This document shows positions 1 to 10,312 of a stretch of 64,000 nucleotides of DNA, in pieces. The notes beneath the pieces were generated by a model. That model was not told where the DNA came from, ran no database searches, and saw only the letters and a program-made list of their open reading frames with translations. The DNA is taken from contig OZ018329.1 in the NCBI GenBank assembly GCA_963969495.1, positions 143,324,021-143,388,020 of the forward strand. Reading direction: 5' to 3'. The position numbers and the translations under genes were made by a program. Each line of letters opens with the position of its first letter. The stretch's first letter is position 1. This stretch comes from Ceratothoa steindachneri (Eukaryota > Arthropoda > Malacostraca > Isopoda > Cymothoidae).

Positions 1-530
1 CAAAATTTGTTAGAATCGGCCGAATAATTATGATGTTATTGCCAAGGCAAAATAATTCTCGGGCTAACCCTGAGAGGAATTGTTCAATTATATGATTCGA
101 AAAAGAATGTAAAACAACATAGGGTTTCAAATTCCGTTAGAATCAACCGACTAGTTATGATGTTATTGCCTAAAGAAAATAATTCCTTCGCTAACGTTGG
201 ATGACTTTGGAAATTATATCGTCTAAAGAGAATAGAGAATGTAATACAACATAAGGGTTTCAAATTTCATTAGAATCGGCCAAATAGTTATGATATTATA
301 GCCCAAACAAAATAATTACCCTCTAGCCTTGGGAGGACTTTGGCAATTATCTCATTCCAAAGATCGAAAGAGAATATAAAACAAAATAGTGGTTTAATAT
401 TTCGTTAAAATCAGCCGAATAGTTACAATGTTATTACGCCAAAAACAAAAAGCAAAACGGGGACTGAGCGACCGACCGACCGAAATAGGGAGTTGTGTAA
501 TCGCCTGCGACTAGACTCGCTCACGACTAA
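1..530 (-). repeat. AGTCGC-headed repeat family, copy A (tandem ~130-bp units)
   Basis: Read on the minus strand, this starts near 530 with a T-run, AGTCGTGAGCGAG and a CGGTCGGTCGGTCG stretch, then runs into about three and a half tandem units of roughly 128-135 bp. Each unit carries the same landmarks: 'aacatcataactattcggc', 'gaaatttgaaacc', 'acattctctttc' and 'ccaaagtcctccc'. Unit starts on the plus strand fall near 9, 137, 270 and 405. The array runs off the left edge, so its far end is unseen. The same head and units occur at 20155, 50777 and 58171 on the plus strand. No protein coding is apparent. This copy has more core units than the others and shows no minisatellite body inside the window. 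Confidence 0.75.
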
Positions 531-655
531 AAAATAGGTACTATGAGTTTTGACATACATATATCTAGTTTTCAACATCACAACATAATTTTAAAAAGAT
601 AATGTTAAAATCTATATACAAAACATCAAATGTTGTATTTATAAAATGCCAGGTA

Positions 656-1585
656 CGAGGGGCGGTCAATAAGTTTTGCAATTCGGATATAAGGAAACGA
701 GATATGAGGAAAAGTGTTTTATTATTTTTCAATATAACTACCCTTGACTTCAATGCACTTGCGCCACTTGTTCTTGAGGCTTTGAATTCCCGACAACCAG
801 AAATCTCTCGACTGCTGATTAATCAACTCCTGGACGGTGAACTGGACATCTTCATCGTCCCCAAACCAGCGTCCACGCAGTTTAGCCTTGAGCTTAAGAA
901 ATAAAAAGTAGTCACTAGGGGCCAAATATGGACTGTAGAAGGATGGTTGAGCTCCTCGAATCCGCACTCGCACAGGGCAGCTGGTGCAACTCTGGCCTTG
1001 TGGACTTTGACGACGTTGAAGTCGATCCTGGGGGTTGAGGTTTCTAGGGACCCAACGGGCAGAGACCTCGGTCATGGCCAAATTGTCGTGGATGATGTCG
1101 ATAACACTTCCATGTGATATTCCAAGTTCTCGCTCGATTTCTTCTAACTTCACCCGTCGATTTTCGATGATCCTTCTCTCCACATGGGCCACATTGTCCT
1201 CGTTGGTTACGTCTGACGGGCGTCCTGTACGGGGGGCATCTTCATGAAACTTAAGACCATGGCGGAACTCCCTATTCCAGTGAGCAATGGTTGCATAGGA
1301 AGGGGCGGTGTCGGTGTACACTGCAACCATGCGTTCATGGATCTCTTTGCATTCTTGCCTTCCTTGGTCAAAAATTTGATCACTGCGCGGTGCTCAATCG
1401 TCTGTAATGTTGACAAATTTGTGACTGACTATCTGCGATCAGCTACTGCTTCTTAAATAGACGAGGCCGGAACGTGCTGCTGCAGGTCTGACTTATCATA
1501 ACTTGTTCTAACACCCCCCACAAACAGCGATCTCACTTCCTCTGTTTTGCCCTACCGATTCGCTAAACTTATTGACCACCCCTCG
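656..1585 (-). mobile_element. Internally deleted mariner element (copy 1)
   Basis: The left end (cgaggggcggtcaataagtt) and the inverted right end (aacttattgaccacccctcg) are terminal inverted repeats of about 30 bp with a few mismatches. TA dinucleotides flank both ends at 654-655 and 1586-1587, the standard mariner target duplication. The length is 930 bp against about 1.3 kb for a full mariner. The missing part lies inside the transposase, so this is a deletion derivative that could move only in trans. Confidence 0.88.
722..1416 (-). pseudogene. Mariner transposase remnant (copy 1)
   Basis: A mariner-family DD34D transposase, which would cut and paste the element at TA sites. The N-terminal helix-turn-helix region is split between two frames: 1207-1416 holds the start (EHRAVIKFLTKEG) and 722-1330 continues it through the second HTH (ISHGSVIDIIHDNL) and the conserved SARWVPRNL. 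The reading then jumps almost directly to the C-terminal catalytic segment YLAPSDYFLF, which carries the third catalytic Asp. The stretch that should hold the first two Asp residues is missing, consistent with an internal deletion of a few hundred bp. The C-terminus (WRKCIEVKGSYIEK) looks native. It is catalytically dead through the deletion plus the frameshift. Confidence 0.85.
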
Positions 1586-1811
1586 TATATTGATTGCCCA
1601 AAATAGTAAAAAATCATACGGCAAAAATTGCGAACCTTAAAACAAAATAAAACTCAGCACATATACATATATTATGAGAAAGTTTAATACATTATTTTGA
1701 TATTTATCCTCTGAAACATTAAAGAATCTGAATCAAAAAAATAAAAAGTCCTATAATATTAACAGGTGCAAGGAGATAAAAGTCAGGTTATAAAATTTTA
1801 CCAATGATATA

Positions 1812-3112
1812 CGAGGGGGAGTCAAAAAGTTCTCAGATAAATGGCATTAAATTTTTATTTGTAATAATACTGTAATCATTTTTCTACATAAGCTCCATTA
1901 ACATCTATACACTTTCTTAATCTATGAATCCAACGGTAAAGACCATCTTTGTAGAATTCACGGGGTTGTCTCTGGCACCAAGTAATGACCTGCTTTTTTG
2001 CTTCATCTAATGATTGAAACCGGGTTCCTTTTAGGTGTCCCTTTAAATTTGGAAACAGAAAAAAGTCAGAGGGTGCTAAATCAGGGCTATAAGGGGGATG
2101 AGCAAGAGTTTCCCATCGAAATTCCCGTAGCTGAGATCTCACAGCTTTGGACGAATGTGAGGGGCATTGTCATGGTGGAACAAGATTTGCTTGTGGAGCT
2201 TTCCTCGTCGTTTTTTGGCTATTGAAGTTTTCAGCTTCCTTAAAACTCCTTCGTAATAGCTGGATGTAACAGTTTTTTGTCCTTCTAAGAAGTCTATTAA
2301 AATAATTCCCTCCGAATCCCAAAAAACTGTAGCCATTATCTTCTTAACGGACCTCTCTGTCTTGAACTTGATAGGCCCTGCTGCCCCCCTTGGGTGCCAC
2401 TCTTTTGATTGATTTTTACTTTCAGGATCAAACTGATACACCCAAGTTTCATTTCCCGTTACGAGGCGCTCAAAAAAACTATCCTCGTTTGCTTCAATCT
2501 TGGTCAAAATAGCCAAAGAAAGGTTGGCCCTATGATTCAGCTGGTCTTCTCGCAACGCTTTTGGGACCCAACGTGCTGAAAGCTTGCTCAGGCCAAGATT
2601 TTCAGTTAGAATTCCAAATGCTGAGCCATGAGAGATTTCACATGCATTGGCAACTTCATCAATAGTAATACGGCGATCTTTATCCACTAGATTCCTCACA
2701 AGCTCGACATTTTCTGGGTTAATGGAGGTGGAGGGTCTCCCTTCACGTTGATCATCTTCAACTTCTTCTCTGCCCCCCTTGAAGCGCTTAATCCAGTCGT
2801 AAACTACCGCTCTACATGGCGAAGAGTCACCATAAACCTGTTGTAGAGCGTCAATAATCTTAACAGGCTTCCAATCAAGTTTAGTCAGGAATTTAATGTT
2901 CGCTCTTATCTCAAAATTTGCCATTTTATGGGTTCAAAAAAGTAACCTTTTTGAAGCACATCTAATACAAAGAGTCTCGACAAATTGAATGACGAATTTT
3001 GTAGGAATTGTTCAGAAAACATGAAAGTCGTGTTTGACCCTGTATTTACTTGTACAAAATCGAACATTTCAATAATCTGGCATTTGTCTGAGAACTTTTT
3101 GACTCACCTACG
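1812..3112 (-). mobile_element. Near full-length mariner element (copy 2)
   Basis: Terminal inverted repeats share 'gtcaaaaagttctcaga' at both ends, with a diverged outer tip on the right. TA duplications sit at 1810-1811 and 3113-3114. At 1301 bp the length is typical of an intact mariner. The TIRs differ from those of the 656-1585 element, so this is a different mariner lineage. The right side abuts a long (TA)n tract, so the insertion target may have been the microsatellite, or the tract grew later. Confidence 0.9.
1876..2924 (-). pseudogene. Mariner transposase with one frameshift (copy 2)
   Basis: Two overlapping minus-strand frames cover essentially a whole mariner transposase. The frame at 2139-2924 begins MANFEIRANIKFL and contains both helix-turn-helix regions, the WVPKAL linker, the GNETWVYQFD motif with the first Asp, and ILFHHDNAPH with the second Asp. 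It then hits a stop. The frame at 1876-2142 continues with SPDLAPSDFFLF (third Asp of the DD34D triad) and ends RKCIDVNGAYVEK. A single base change in reading frame near 2140-2150 separates them, and no other damage is obvious. The combined length of about 345 residues is normal for the family. It is one of the youngest-looking coding relics in the window, yet not functional as written. Confidence 0.9.
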
Positions 3113-3119
3113 TATATGT

Positions 3120-3213
<94 letters not shown>

Positions 3214-3214
3214 G
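3113..3214. repeat. (TA)n microsatellite
   Basis: About 100 bp of almost uninterrupted TA repeats with two TAAATA or TATTTA interruptions. It starts at the right-hand target site of the mariner at 1812-3112. Both strands give long Tyr/Ile-alternating open frames here, which are artefacts of the repeat. Confidence 0.97.
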
Positions 3215-3435
3215 CATGATTTGGAGTAGTATATTTTCATTATAGTATGTTTTATTAAAAGCGACCGCTAGTTTCGATTTAATAATTCTTTTTCAATCTC
3301 CTCGATTTCTCTTATATTCGCCTTTTCTTCATTGTTTAACCTGTGGATAAGCGTACCGAAGTTCATCGGGGACTGATGCCTGTTATTTTGCCAAAGGTAG
3401 ATGTAAATTAATGTAATTTAGCACTTTCTTTAATT

Positions 3436-3480
3436 TTGACTGACGCGTTTTGATACATCGAGTACCATCCTCAGAGTTAC
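3436..3480 (-). ncRNA. Hammerhead-ribozyme-like motif of a Penelope-like element
   Basis: On the minus strand the order is CTGAGGA (3474-3468), a 6-bp stem TGGTAC/GTATCA with a 5-nt loop (3467-3451), then AAAC, GC and GTC (3450-3442). Flanking bases can form about three pairs of stem I. This resembles the CUGANGA...GAAAC...GUC core of the small type I hammerheads known from Penelope-like elements, whose very short, self-complementary stem III (here ACGCGT) suggests action as dimers. Two departures count against activity: A stands where the core needs G12, and the first stem II pair is U-A rather than G-C. It lies downstream of the endonuclease region, where terminal repeats of such elements are expected. 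Confidence 0.4.
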
Positions 3481-3550
3481 AATGTGGAATTATTACAAAG
3501 TATTCAGTTTATATACATTACAAAATGTATTAACGAAATTACAAACGAAG

Positions 3551-3940
3551 CTATACACGTATAGGCAGGTTGGTCCAGTTGATAAATGGCAGAGAAGTAG
3601 GTACCCCAGGAGGTAAGGGAGGATTAAGTTGCTTGCCAGAGGGGATTAGAGGGAAGAGGCAGGCAGCTCTGAGTACACCTCTCCCTCTATTTGCTTTTCT
3701 TGTGCTGGGCAGGATTGCATTGGAGTTAAACTGTCTGTTTAAATTTAGTTGCTTCACTTGGATATGTATAGCTTCAAGGAAGAGCAGTTGGCGCCTGTTG
3801 TAAGCATAGTGTAAAGATTGGTGTTTTCTTCTATCATTTTTTGGTTGAGGCATGTTCCGTGTACTTCCTGTGCATGATTTTTTAGGTGCGCCATTGTTCA
3901 GATGGTATGAAATTTTTCTTGAGAGAGTGATTTTGGTCAT
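3551..3940 (-). pseudogene. GIY-YIG endonuclease C-terminus of the Penelope-like element
   Basis: In Penelope-like elements this domain nicks target DNA and follows the RT in one polyprotein. Seen here are ITLSRKISYHLNNGAPK and, after a frame change, LLFLEAIHIQVKQ and FNSNAILPST, which resemble the last helices and terminus of the family. Just upstream in another frame is a degenerate YISMKYD where YIGMT would be expected, so the second half of the GIY-YIG signature is damaged. The terminal part of the frame beyond ILPST is probably 3' untranslated sequence read through. Confidence 0.7.
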
Positions 3941-4054
3941 ACTTCATACTGATATACGAGTTAGGTAGGAGCTCACAATCTTCTAGTTTACATGTGTACT
4001 CGTATATCAGATGCGTCCTCTGTTTCGGTTGTAGCGGGAGTTTAGGGTTATTTT

Positions 4055-5090
4055 TCATGAAGAGGGTTGAGTACGTATATTTTGATAGTAGATGAGTAGT
4101 GGGATCTTTTTCTTGGCTTGTATGGGTTTAATTTCTTGGTCTATAATTTCCTTGATAGCTCTTTCATCTGTTTGGTGAAATGTGCTCATAGTATTCTTGT
4201 AGAAAAGTTTTGTAATATCCTCATTATCCGTATTCCTGTTCTTCTGGGGTTCTGAGGAGTACCATCTGTCCATTTTAATTTTTATGGCTGTTAACATTTC
4301 TTTATTGGAGAATCCTTTATTTACGAGTACCTGAGTCACTCTCTCGAGTTCGTTGTGTGTGTCCTTCTATGTGTTCCAGTGGGTAAAAGCACGATTGGTG
4401 TACGACGATATTACGCTTGTTCGTTTGCGCCTAGGTCATTCGCTGTCCCCAGTCATGCAAAATCTCGGATTGGTGGGTTTTACATAAACTTCAGTTCTTA
4501 TTGTTTTATTGATATTGGTTGTGATAATATCGAAGAATGGTAATTGGTTGTTATGGCTTTCTTCGATGGTGTAGTTGAAAAAAGAACATTCTTTAAAGGC
4601 TTTTGCCAGATTATGTATTTGTTCTTGTGTTTGTACGGTGATGTAGATGTCGTCTATGTACCTGCAGTAAATATGGAGCTTGGGTACTCTTGAGAATACC
4701 ATTTTTTCAACCACTCCCATATAGAAGTTGGCAAATAGAACCCTCAAAGGGTAACCCATGGCAACTCCATCAACTTGAGGGTACATGCTTCCATTGCAAT
4801 CAAAGAAGGGGGCTTTAGAAGTGCAAATTTGGAGGAGTCTCTTCATGTCATCCCTTGGTATTTCAATTGGTGGGGGTGGTCATTTTGGTCATGGACGACT
4901 GGTAGATTGGTGAATAGTGAATCTACATCCATGGAAGCTATTATTTTCTTAGGGTTAGTGGCTCAAATGATATCGATGAAATTAGCCGAGGATTTGAGGC
5001 AGTTTTTGTTGGGTACGTATGTAGTTAATATTTTGTTTAGGAATTTTCCGAGTTCGTACGTGAGTGTAGGCATTTGGCTAACACAACAAA
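4055..5090 (-). pseudogene. Penelope-like reverse transcriptase and linker
   Basis: The frame at 4436-4846 carries a clear palm with the YIDDIY catalytic box in the context LHIYCRYIDDIYITVQ. It also has GVAMGYPLRVLFANFYM, the family's counterpart of the conserved G-S-P-LSP segment with the Ser lost. Upstream, in shifted frames between about 4860 and 5090, are SMDVDSLFTN (motif A, first catalytic Asp) and PTLTYELGKFLNKIL. The frame at 4055-4339 is the helical linker to the endonuclease. Stops and at least two frameshifts separate the pieces, so no polyprotein could be made. Confidence 0.82.
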
Positions 5091-5109
5091 CTCGAGCCAA
5101 CTTTACCAG

Positions 5110-6300
5110 AGAGAACTCAGGTAGGTAGAACCTGTAGAAAGATTCCGAATGGGCGTGGAAACGACCGTGTTCGTAGGCCTGGAGGGACCAGAAGCAGAGG
5201 GTGTTTTTCTTACCATTGAGAATTAGGGAGTGGTGGGCGCGCCAGAACCATGGCCTTAGCCTCACGAAATGAGAGATGATCCTGGGCCTGAACAGCCAGA
5301 ATTTCTTTCTCACGGAGATAAGCACCACATTGCCTCGAAGAACCGGAGTGCACCTCTCGGCAATCGAAACACTTCTCCATACACGATTTGGACTCATCGT
5401 GTGTGGCCTTGTAGCAACTTACACAGAATTTGGGTCACGCCGACTTTTATTTTCTACATGAGCGATTTGTAAAAACCTACGCAGTGGCAGTAGTAGCACT
5501 TGTGCAGTAGTGGTAGGAAGCCTTTCATTCGGTAGCGATACCTAACGGCACCCACCGACTCAAGGAGCTTGCTACAGTCGAACGTGCCGAAGAGTGTAGG
5601 GGTGGATCTTGAGGCCTCTCTGTTTTCTCGTCACACGCTCTACTGTGTACGATCCATGGTCGGCTAGCTTTAAGGTAATGTTATCTATTGAGTAGTCTAC
5701 AAGTTACCTTGCATAAACCAGTACTTTCACAAAGTTTATGGTAGAATGCGACGTCACACTCATGGGCATGCCATCAAATTTCCGAAGGGCACTAATCATT
5801 ATCCCCTCATAAGGATTCGACGCATTCGCCAGAAGATCCCATCTGAGACACGGGTCACCTTCGGCTTTCTACCAATCACGCTAGCTAAAGCTTTCCTCTG
5901 ATGGATCATGTTGCCTATAGCAAACATGCTGCCATCAGTTGAGCGAATAATAAGGCAGCATTTGAAACCAGCTGGCACAAAAACCCACGGTCACTTCTGA
6001 ATGATGGGCTCCAACAAAATCGAGGCTCAGCTCTGCGTAGAGTTGGTCTTATTCTGGGATTACCCATCCGTGGAAGCACCGGAGCCAGACGTGCCGATCT
6101 TGGCTTAGGTGGATACTGAAACGGCAGGAGCCCAGTTCGTCCCCGTAACTTCCGTCGAGGGTAAGGGGCCCAGAGTCTTTTTGTCATTCCCTTTTCTTTT
6201 GGGGAGAGAAGGGCGGGTCGTAAACCTGCTTCTCCCCTCAGCCGGCAGTAGCTGCTACGCTAGATGGACCAGCGTCAGCAAAATCCTTTTTTGAAATGGA
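5110..6300 (-). pseudogene. Jockey-type LINE ORF1 (gag-like, zinc knuckles), decayed
   Basis: ORF1 of Jockey-clade LINEs makes an RNA-binding, gag-like protein with CCHC knuckles. On the minus strand, pieces in all three frames follow one another in ORF1 order. They are a KVTRVSDGIF segment near 5850, SALRKFDGMPMSVTSHSTIN near 5770, an RYRMKGFLPLLHKCYYCH segment near 5520, cysteine-rich SCYKATHDESKSC and KCFDCREVHSGSSRQCGAYL around 5430-5310, then the family-typical LREKEILAVQAQDHLSFREA. The decay is heavy. Composition is clearly GC-richer than the flanks. It ends abruptly at the Penelope-like element near 5110. Confidence 0.62.
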
Positions 6301-8390
6301 TAAGATCTCGCCTGTCACAAGATACCAGCAGGGGGAAGAGATCCCTCCTCTTCTTGGAAGGCCCCAGCCGTCTGAGGAGAACCTTGCACATGGGTGGACT
6401 CGGGTTCAGTGCTTGGCACCAAGCCTAGGTTCGACCACATGGAAGGTCCTACCATCTGTGGCTTGGTAGCCTCAGGGACCAAGTCCATCTCAGGTTAGCG
6501 GGAGCCTCCATGTGGCCTTGCCCCCAATAATTCATAGATCCCATTCGTGGTTCCTTTTTTACCTTCTAATGCCGGGAAACCGGCATCCGTCGAGCAAGAG
6601 AGGGGGTAAGTACACTGACTCCCAGAAAACTAGTCCCATCCCTTCCTTCCATAATAGGGTTGGCTCTTTCAAGCCACCCCCGCAGGGAGCGAAACCCTTT
6701 TTAGCAGTCCCTTCGGAAAGCAAAGAGAAGACTGCCGCTGGAGAAAGTTAGACACTCAAGGGCGCCTCCAGAGAAAGGGTGAGGGGGAGTTACCTATACC
6801 CGTATGCATAGCAGAGGAGTAAACCCCCTCTCCTATCGGAGACGTTTGGAGGACCCCGTGTGAAAACACAGTTTGATGTGGGGTTGTTAATTTTTTTCGG
6901 TGGAGCTGCCCGAGAGTGGCTCCGACGATGTTACTGGGGAAGTGGATAGGGAGGTTGTTGTTTTTTTTCTTATCATCGAGCATGGTGACCACATAGTTTT
7001 TACGGTACACAAACGTTTATCACCCAACGCAGTAGCCCGCTCTGAGAGGGGAGAACACAGGGCCGGCATAACTGGTTGGTGCCACTTTAAGCCACTCTTA
7101 GCGCCTAGTGACCTGGCAGACCATCGGCATGGTGGTTGTACCTTAGGCAGGCGTAAACATGGATTGGTAGTAAAAGGAGAAAGAAAGAGAATGTGATGAA
7201 GGTGTGGGTGGGAATACAGCAGGTTGTTAAAAACCCACTACCCCAAATCTGAGCTTCAGGCTGAGGGGGCGTTTTTCCTTTTCCCCTCAGCCCCGATCCG
7301 AGATCATTGGGGGAGAGGAAGCTGGTCGGTATATACTCTGCGAAATTAGAGGCCAACCAGAGAAAGTTCTGGGAGAGGTTGTATGGAAAAAGAGGAAGCA
7401 AGGTAAGGAGACATTATCAGAAAGAAGGAGAAGAGGCTAAGCTGGGGTCGTATGGGGCGTTTGTGTGCCTATTTCACCTGGTGGTTAAGCGAATGTTCCG
7501 TGAGATTCTGTTTGCAATGGATGGGATGATCCTGCTACTGGTGCAAAGTTTGTGTCAGGGTCTGAGATACTACGATTTGACGGTGTCGGGATTTCAGAAG
7601 TGAGTGGTGGGATTTGGTTTATGCGATTACATGGCGTTTTAGCATAACAAGACGTAGACACGTATGGTGGGTCAAGGGGTAAATTTGCTTCTGAGGAATT
7701 GGGTGCGTAACGGGTTCTTTTATGACAGGTGAGACTGTGAGGAATACGCAGATCACATCTAACATTGGTGATTTTCATCTTTTAAATGCATAATTCTGAG
7801 AGTAATTTTAGATCTTCTTCGTGCATTATTTTTGTTCGCTTCAGGACCCATATATCCTGGATTTGGAACATTGTTTTTTGAGATCTTCAAAAATTCGATA
7901 GGAAACGTCTAATTAGGGGTGTAGTTTCTCATTGGTGCTTAGAGATACATTATTCTTAATGTATCAATACCGTGGCTAGCCCAGACACACTGTCATTCAG
8001 TAATTTTTTTATCATGATGGCGGAGTGCCTCTTGAAAAGCATGCTAGATCAAACTAGATTAGTACTAAATAAGATGTGCTTTTTCCTTAGATTAGTGAAA
8101 ACCATTCTCTCTCTTTGATGTTACATTGTTCGATCGAGAATAATATGGGTTTAAGTGAAAATTATTAATATAGCTCATTGAATCATGTATTTGAATGAGG
8201 TTATATATATACTAAGGCGTTGTTAACGTTTCGTTTTTGTTTAGAGAGTGGGTATGACAATGATAAGAAACATGTAGCCAGCTATTGGAAGAGCCCTATT
8301 ACACTAGTTACGACGCTCTCAACATAGGACATTTTGGTAGCTTTGATGCATTAGACGAATTATTATTATTTTAACATATAAATGGTTGTT
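6300..8390. other. Unresolved GC-richer stretch, then AT-rich spacer
   Basis: 6300-7600 is near 50% GC with short C/G-rich blocks and small open frames on both strands, none with a domain I recognise. It may be the 5' region of the LINE whose ORF1 ends near 6300, since C/G-rich leaders are common in Jockey-type elements. 'cccctcagcc' blocks recur near 6236 and 7286. From about 7750 to 8390 composition falls back to AT-rich and I see no coding or repeat structure. Confidence 0.4.
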
Positions 8391-8544
8391 TATAGCGTTA
8401 TGCTTACATGCGCAATAAGCGCCGCCTCAACGATTTCACTTTCAATGAATTCTTCGGGCTAGGGCTAGGTTCTGGTATTTTTGAAAGCATGCCCGGCGCT
8501 CTTCTTAGCGGTCATAATACTATTCACTTAACTAGAGACCACTT

Positions 8545-8760
8545 TTGCAGATGTTTGGAAGAGAGTTAAAAAAATCCTGGGCAAGTTCTTGCAAGATCCC
8601 CCTTCCGTTCTCCAGAAGAATGGGAGAGTTTTCTCGGACCCTACGTAGGTGGCAGAATAATTCGCAACCGCTTTTTCCGCATTCTCTAGCTAGGATGCTG
8701 CTCTGCCAGCATTCAATGCGCGTCGATAGGTCGCAGAAAGCTAGACTTTACATCTAGAGG
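8545..8760 (+). pseudogene. Start of Jockey-type RT domain
   Basis: In mixed frames the sequence reads as the segment between endonuclease and RT fingers: a WKRV-like start, then FLQDPPSVLQKNG and FSDPT. It corresponds position for position with the segment at 42200-42330 in the second Jockey-type copy (VWKRVKRI, then a poorly preserved stretch). After about 8780 the sequence switches to RNase H, a deletion of roughly the whole RT core including its YADD box. Confidence 0.6.
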
Positions 8761-9062
8761 CGGAGAATCCTGCAATGAATGATTTATTTTGAGCGAGTTG
8801 AGTTCCGTTCTCGCTTCGTGCGCGGAAACCACCCCTGTATAGGGATTTATCCAAGTCCCAAGAAGCGGTTGGTTTCGACTCCATGTCCCGTCTGTTTGAA
8901 GTCAGCGGGGCTCTGCCAGGCACTGCCTCTGTCTTCACGGCATAGCCGGTTGCAATACACCTCTCGGTACTAAAGATAACGCGACGTGCCATGTTTGGAG
9001 ACCGGATTCTGATTTATAGCGACTCATAATATCCGTAAGACGATATCAGTAACGCCAATGTT

Positions 9063-9644
9063 TTGGCGAGCTGGGCAGATGTCGAGATTATATTCTGCTG
9101 GTTTCCTAGACATATAAGAATTGCGGGGAATGAGCGGGCCGTTAAAACCACCAAAGAGTCCGCGAGACTGGGCGACCACACAAACCAGCGATTCGCTCTT
9201 CCTCACACAGTACATGGCAAGAATACCGGCTGCCCTACAGATGGCTTGGCAAAGAAGATAGGGAACTTAAATTTACGTGCCATTGCACCGCAAGTGTTCC
9301 CATGGTCCTACTCCATAATTCCGGGACGGATTCAGGTTGATTTTTGTCATCTCCGAATAGGACACACTCGCGGGACCCACTGCCACCTGATGAAGCGCTC
9401 GCCTGTGCCTTATTGTGACGACAGTGTTTTCCCACAGACTGTTTGGCACATTCTTTTTGAATCTCCCAGTTTGTGTTATCTTTGCGCACGTTACCTCTTC
9501 CGGTACCGGGATGAGCGCGGTAGCTACCGCATGTCCCTTGTACTCGTGACGGGTTCCTGCACACAGACCTATGGTTGCAATACACCGCTCGGTACGGAAG
9601 ATAATGTGACGTGCCATGTTTGGAGACCGGATTGTGATTTATAG
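9063..9644 (+). pseudogene. LINE RNase H end and C-terminal zinc-like domain, unit 1
   Basis: RNase H removes RNA from the RNA-DNA hybrid after reverse transcription. In the previous frame, upstream of this ORF, are GALPGTASVFTA and ILIYSDS (catalytic Asp of RNase H). This frame continues with IFCWFPRHIRIAGNERA, matching the final catalytic region of Jockey RNase H. It goes on to HLRIGHTRGTHCHLMKRSP, then a Cys/His pattern PYCDDSV...HILFESPSLC typical of the LINE C-terminus. The frame then runs into unit 2 and terminates. The native C-terminus is absent from this unit. Confidence 0.75.
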
Positions 9645-9687
9645 GTACTCATAATATCCGTAAGGCGATATCAGTAACGCCAATGTT

Positions 9688-10269
9688 TTGGCGAGCTGGG
9701 CAGATGTCGGGATTATATTCTGCTGGTTTCCTAGACATATAAGAATTGCGGGAAATGAGCGGGCCGTTGAAACCGACAAAGAGTCCGCGAGACTGGGCGA
9801 CCACACAAACCAGCGATTCGCTCTTCCTCACACAGTACATGGCAAGAATACCGGCTGCCCTACAGATGGCTTGGCAAAGAAGATGGGAAACTTAAATTTA
9901 CGTGCCATTGCGCCGCAAGTGTTCCAATGGTCCTACTCCATAATTCCGGGACGGATTCAGGTTGATTTTTGTCATCTCCGAATAGGACACACTCGCGGGA
10001 CCCACCGCCACCTGATCGAGCGCTCGCCTGTGCCTTATTGTGACGACAGTGTTTTCCCACAGACTGTTCGGCACATTCTTTTTGAATATCCCAGTTTGTG
10101 TTATCTTTGCGCACGTTACCTGTTCCGGTACTGGGATGAGCACGGTAGCTACCGCATGTCCCTTGTACTCGTGACGGGTTCCTGCACACAGTCCTATGGT
10201 TGCAATACACCGCTCGGTACGGAAGATAACGCGACGTGCCATGTTTGGAGACCGGATTGTGATTTATAG
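9688..10269 (+). pseudogene. LINE RNase H end and C-terminal domain, unit 2
   Basis: This is the second tandem copy, offset by exactly 625 bp from the unit 1 frame, with the same motif series (WFPRHIRIAGNERA, LRIGHTRGTHRHLIERSP, HILFEYPSLC). It stays open as long as unit 1 (193 residues), as expected for a recent duplicate rather than a selected gene. It is not expressed as a unit of its own in any known LINE. Confidence 0.75.
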
Positions 10270-10312
10270 CGACTCATAATATCCGTAAGGCGATATCAGT
10301 AACGCCAATGTT

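Larger units (their letters stand above)
3430..5110 (-). mobile_element. Penelope-like retroelement, 5'-truncated and decayed
   Basis: Reading down the minus strand, reverse transcriptase fragments (about 5090-4436), a linker (4339-4055) and a GIY-YIG endonuclease remnant (about 4050-3551) appear in the correct Penelope order. They are followed by the hammerhead-like motif. The 5' end stops near 5110, where the sequence changes abruptly to a GC-richer LINE ORF1. Several stops and frameshifts break the ORF. Whether the 5' loss is an incomplete reverse-transcription truncation or an interruption by the neighbouring LINE cannot be told from here. Confidence 0.82.

Noticed and set aside
2985..3245. 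Open frames of alternating Tyr/Ile on both strands
   Set aside because: They are translations of the (TA)n microsatellite; similar frames occur at 49575-50028 and 59728-59958.
5740..5760. Additional CRE-like site in 'gcgacgtcacact'
   Set aside because: Lacks the leading T of TGACGTCA and sits in decayed LINE ORF1, without the LTR context.
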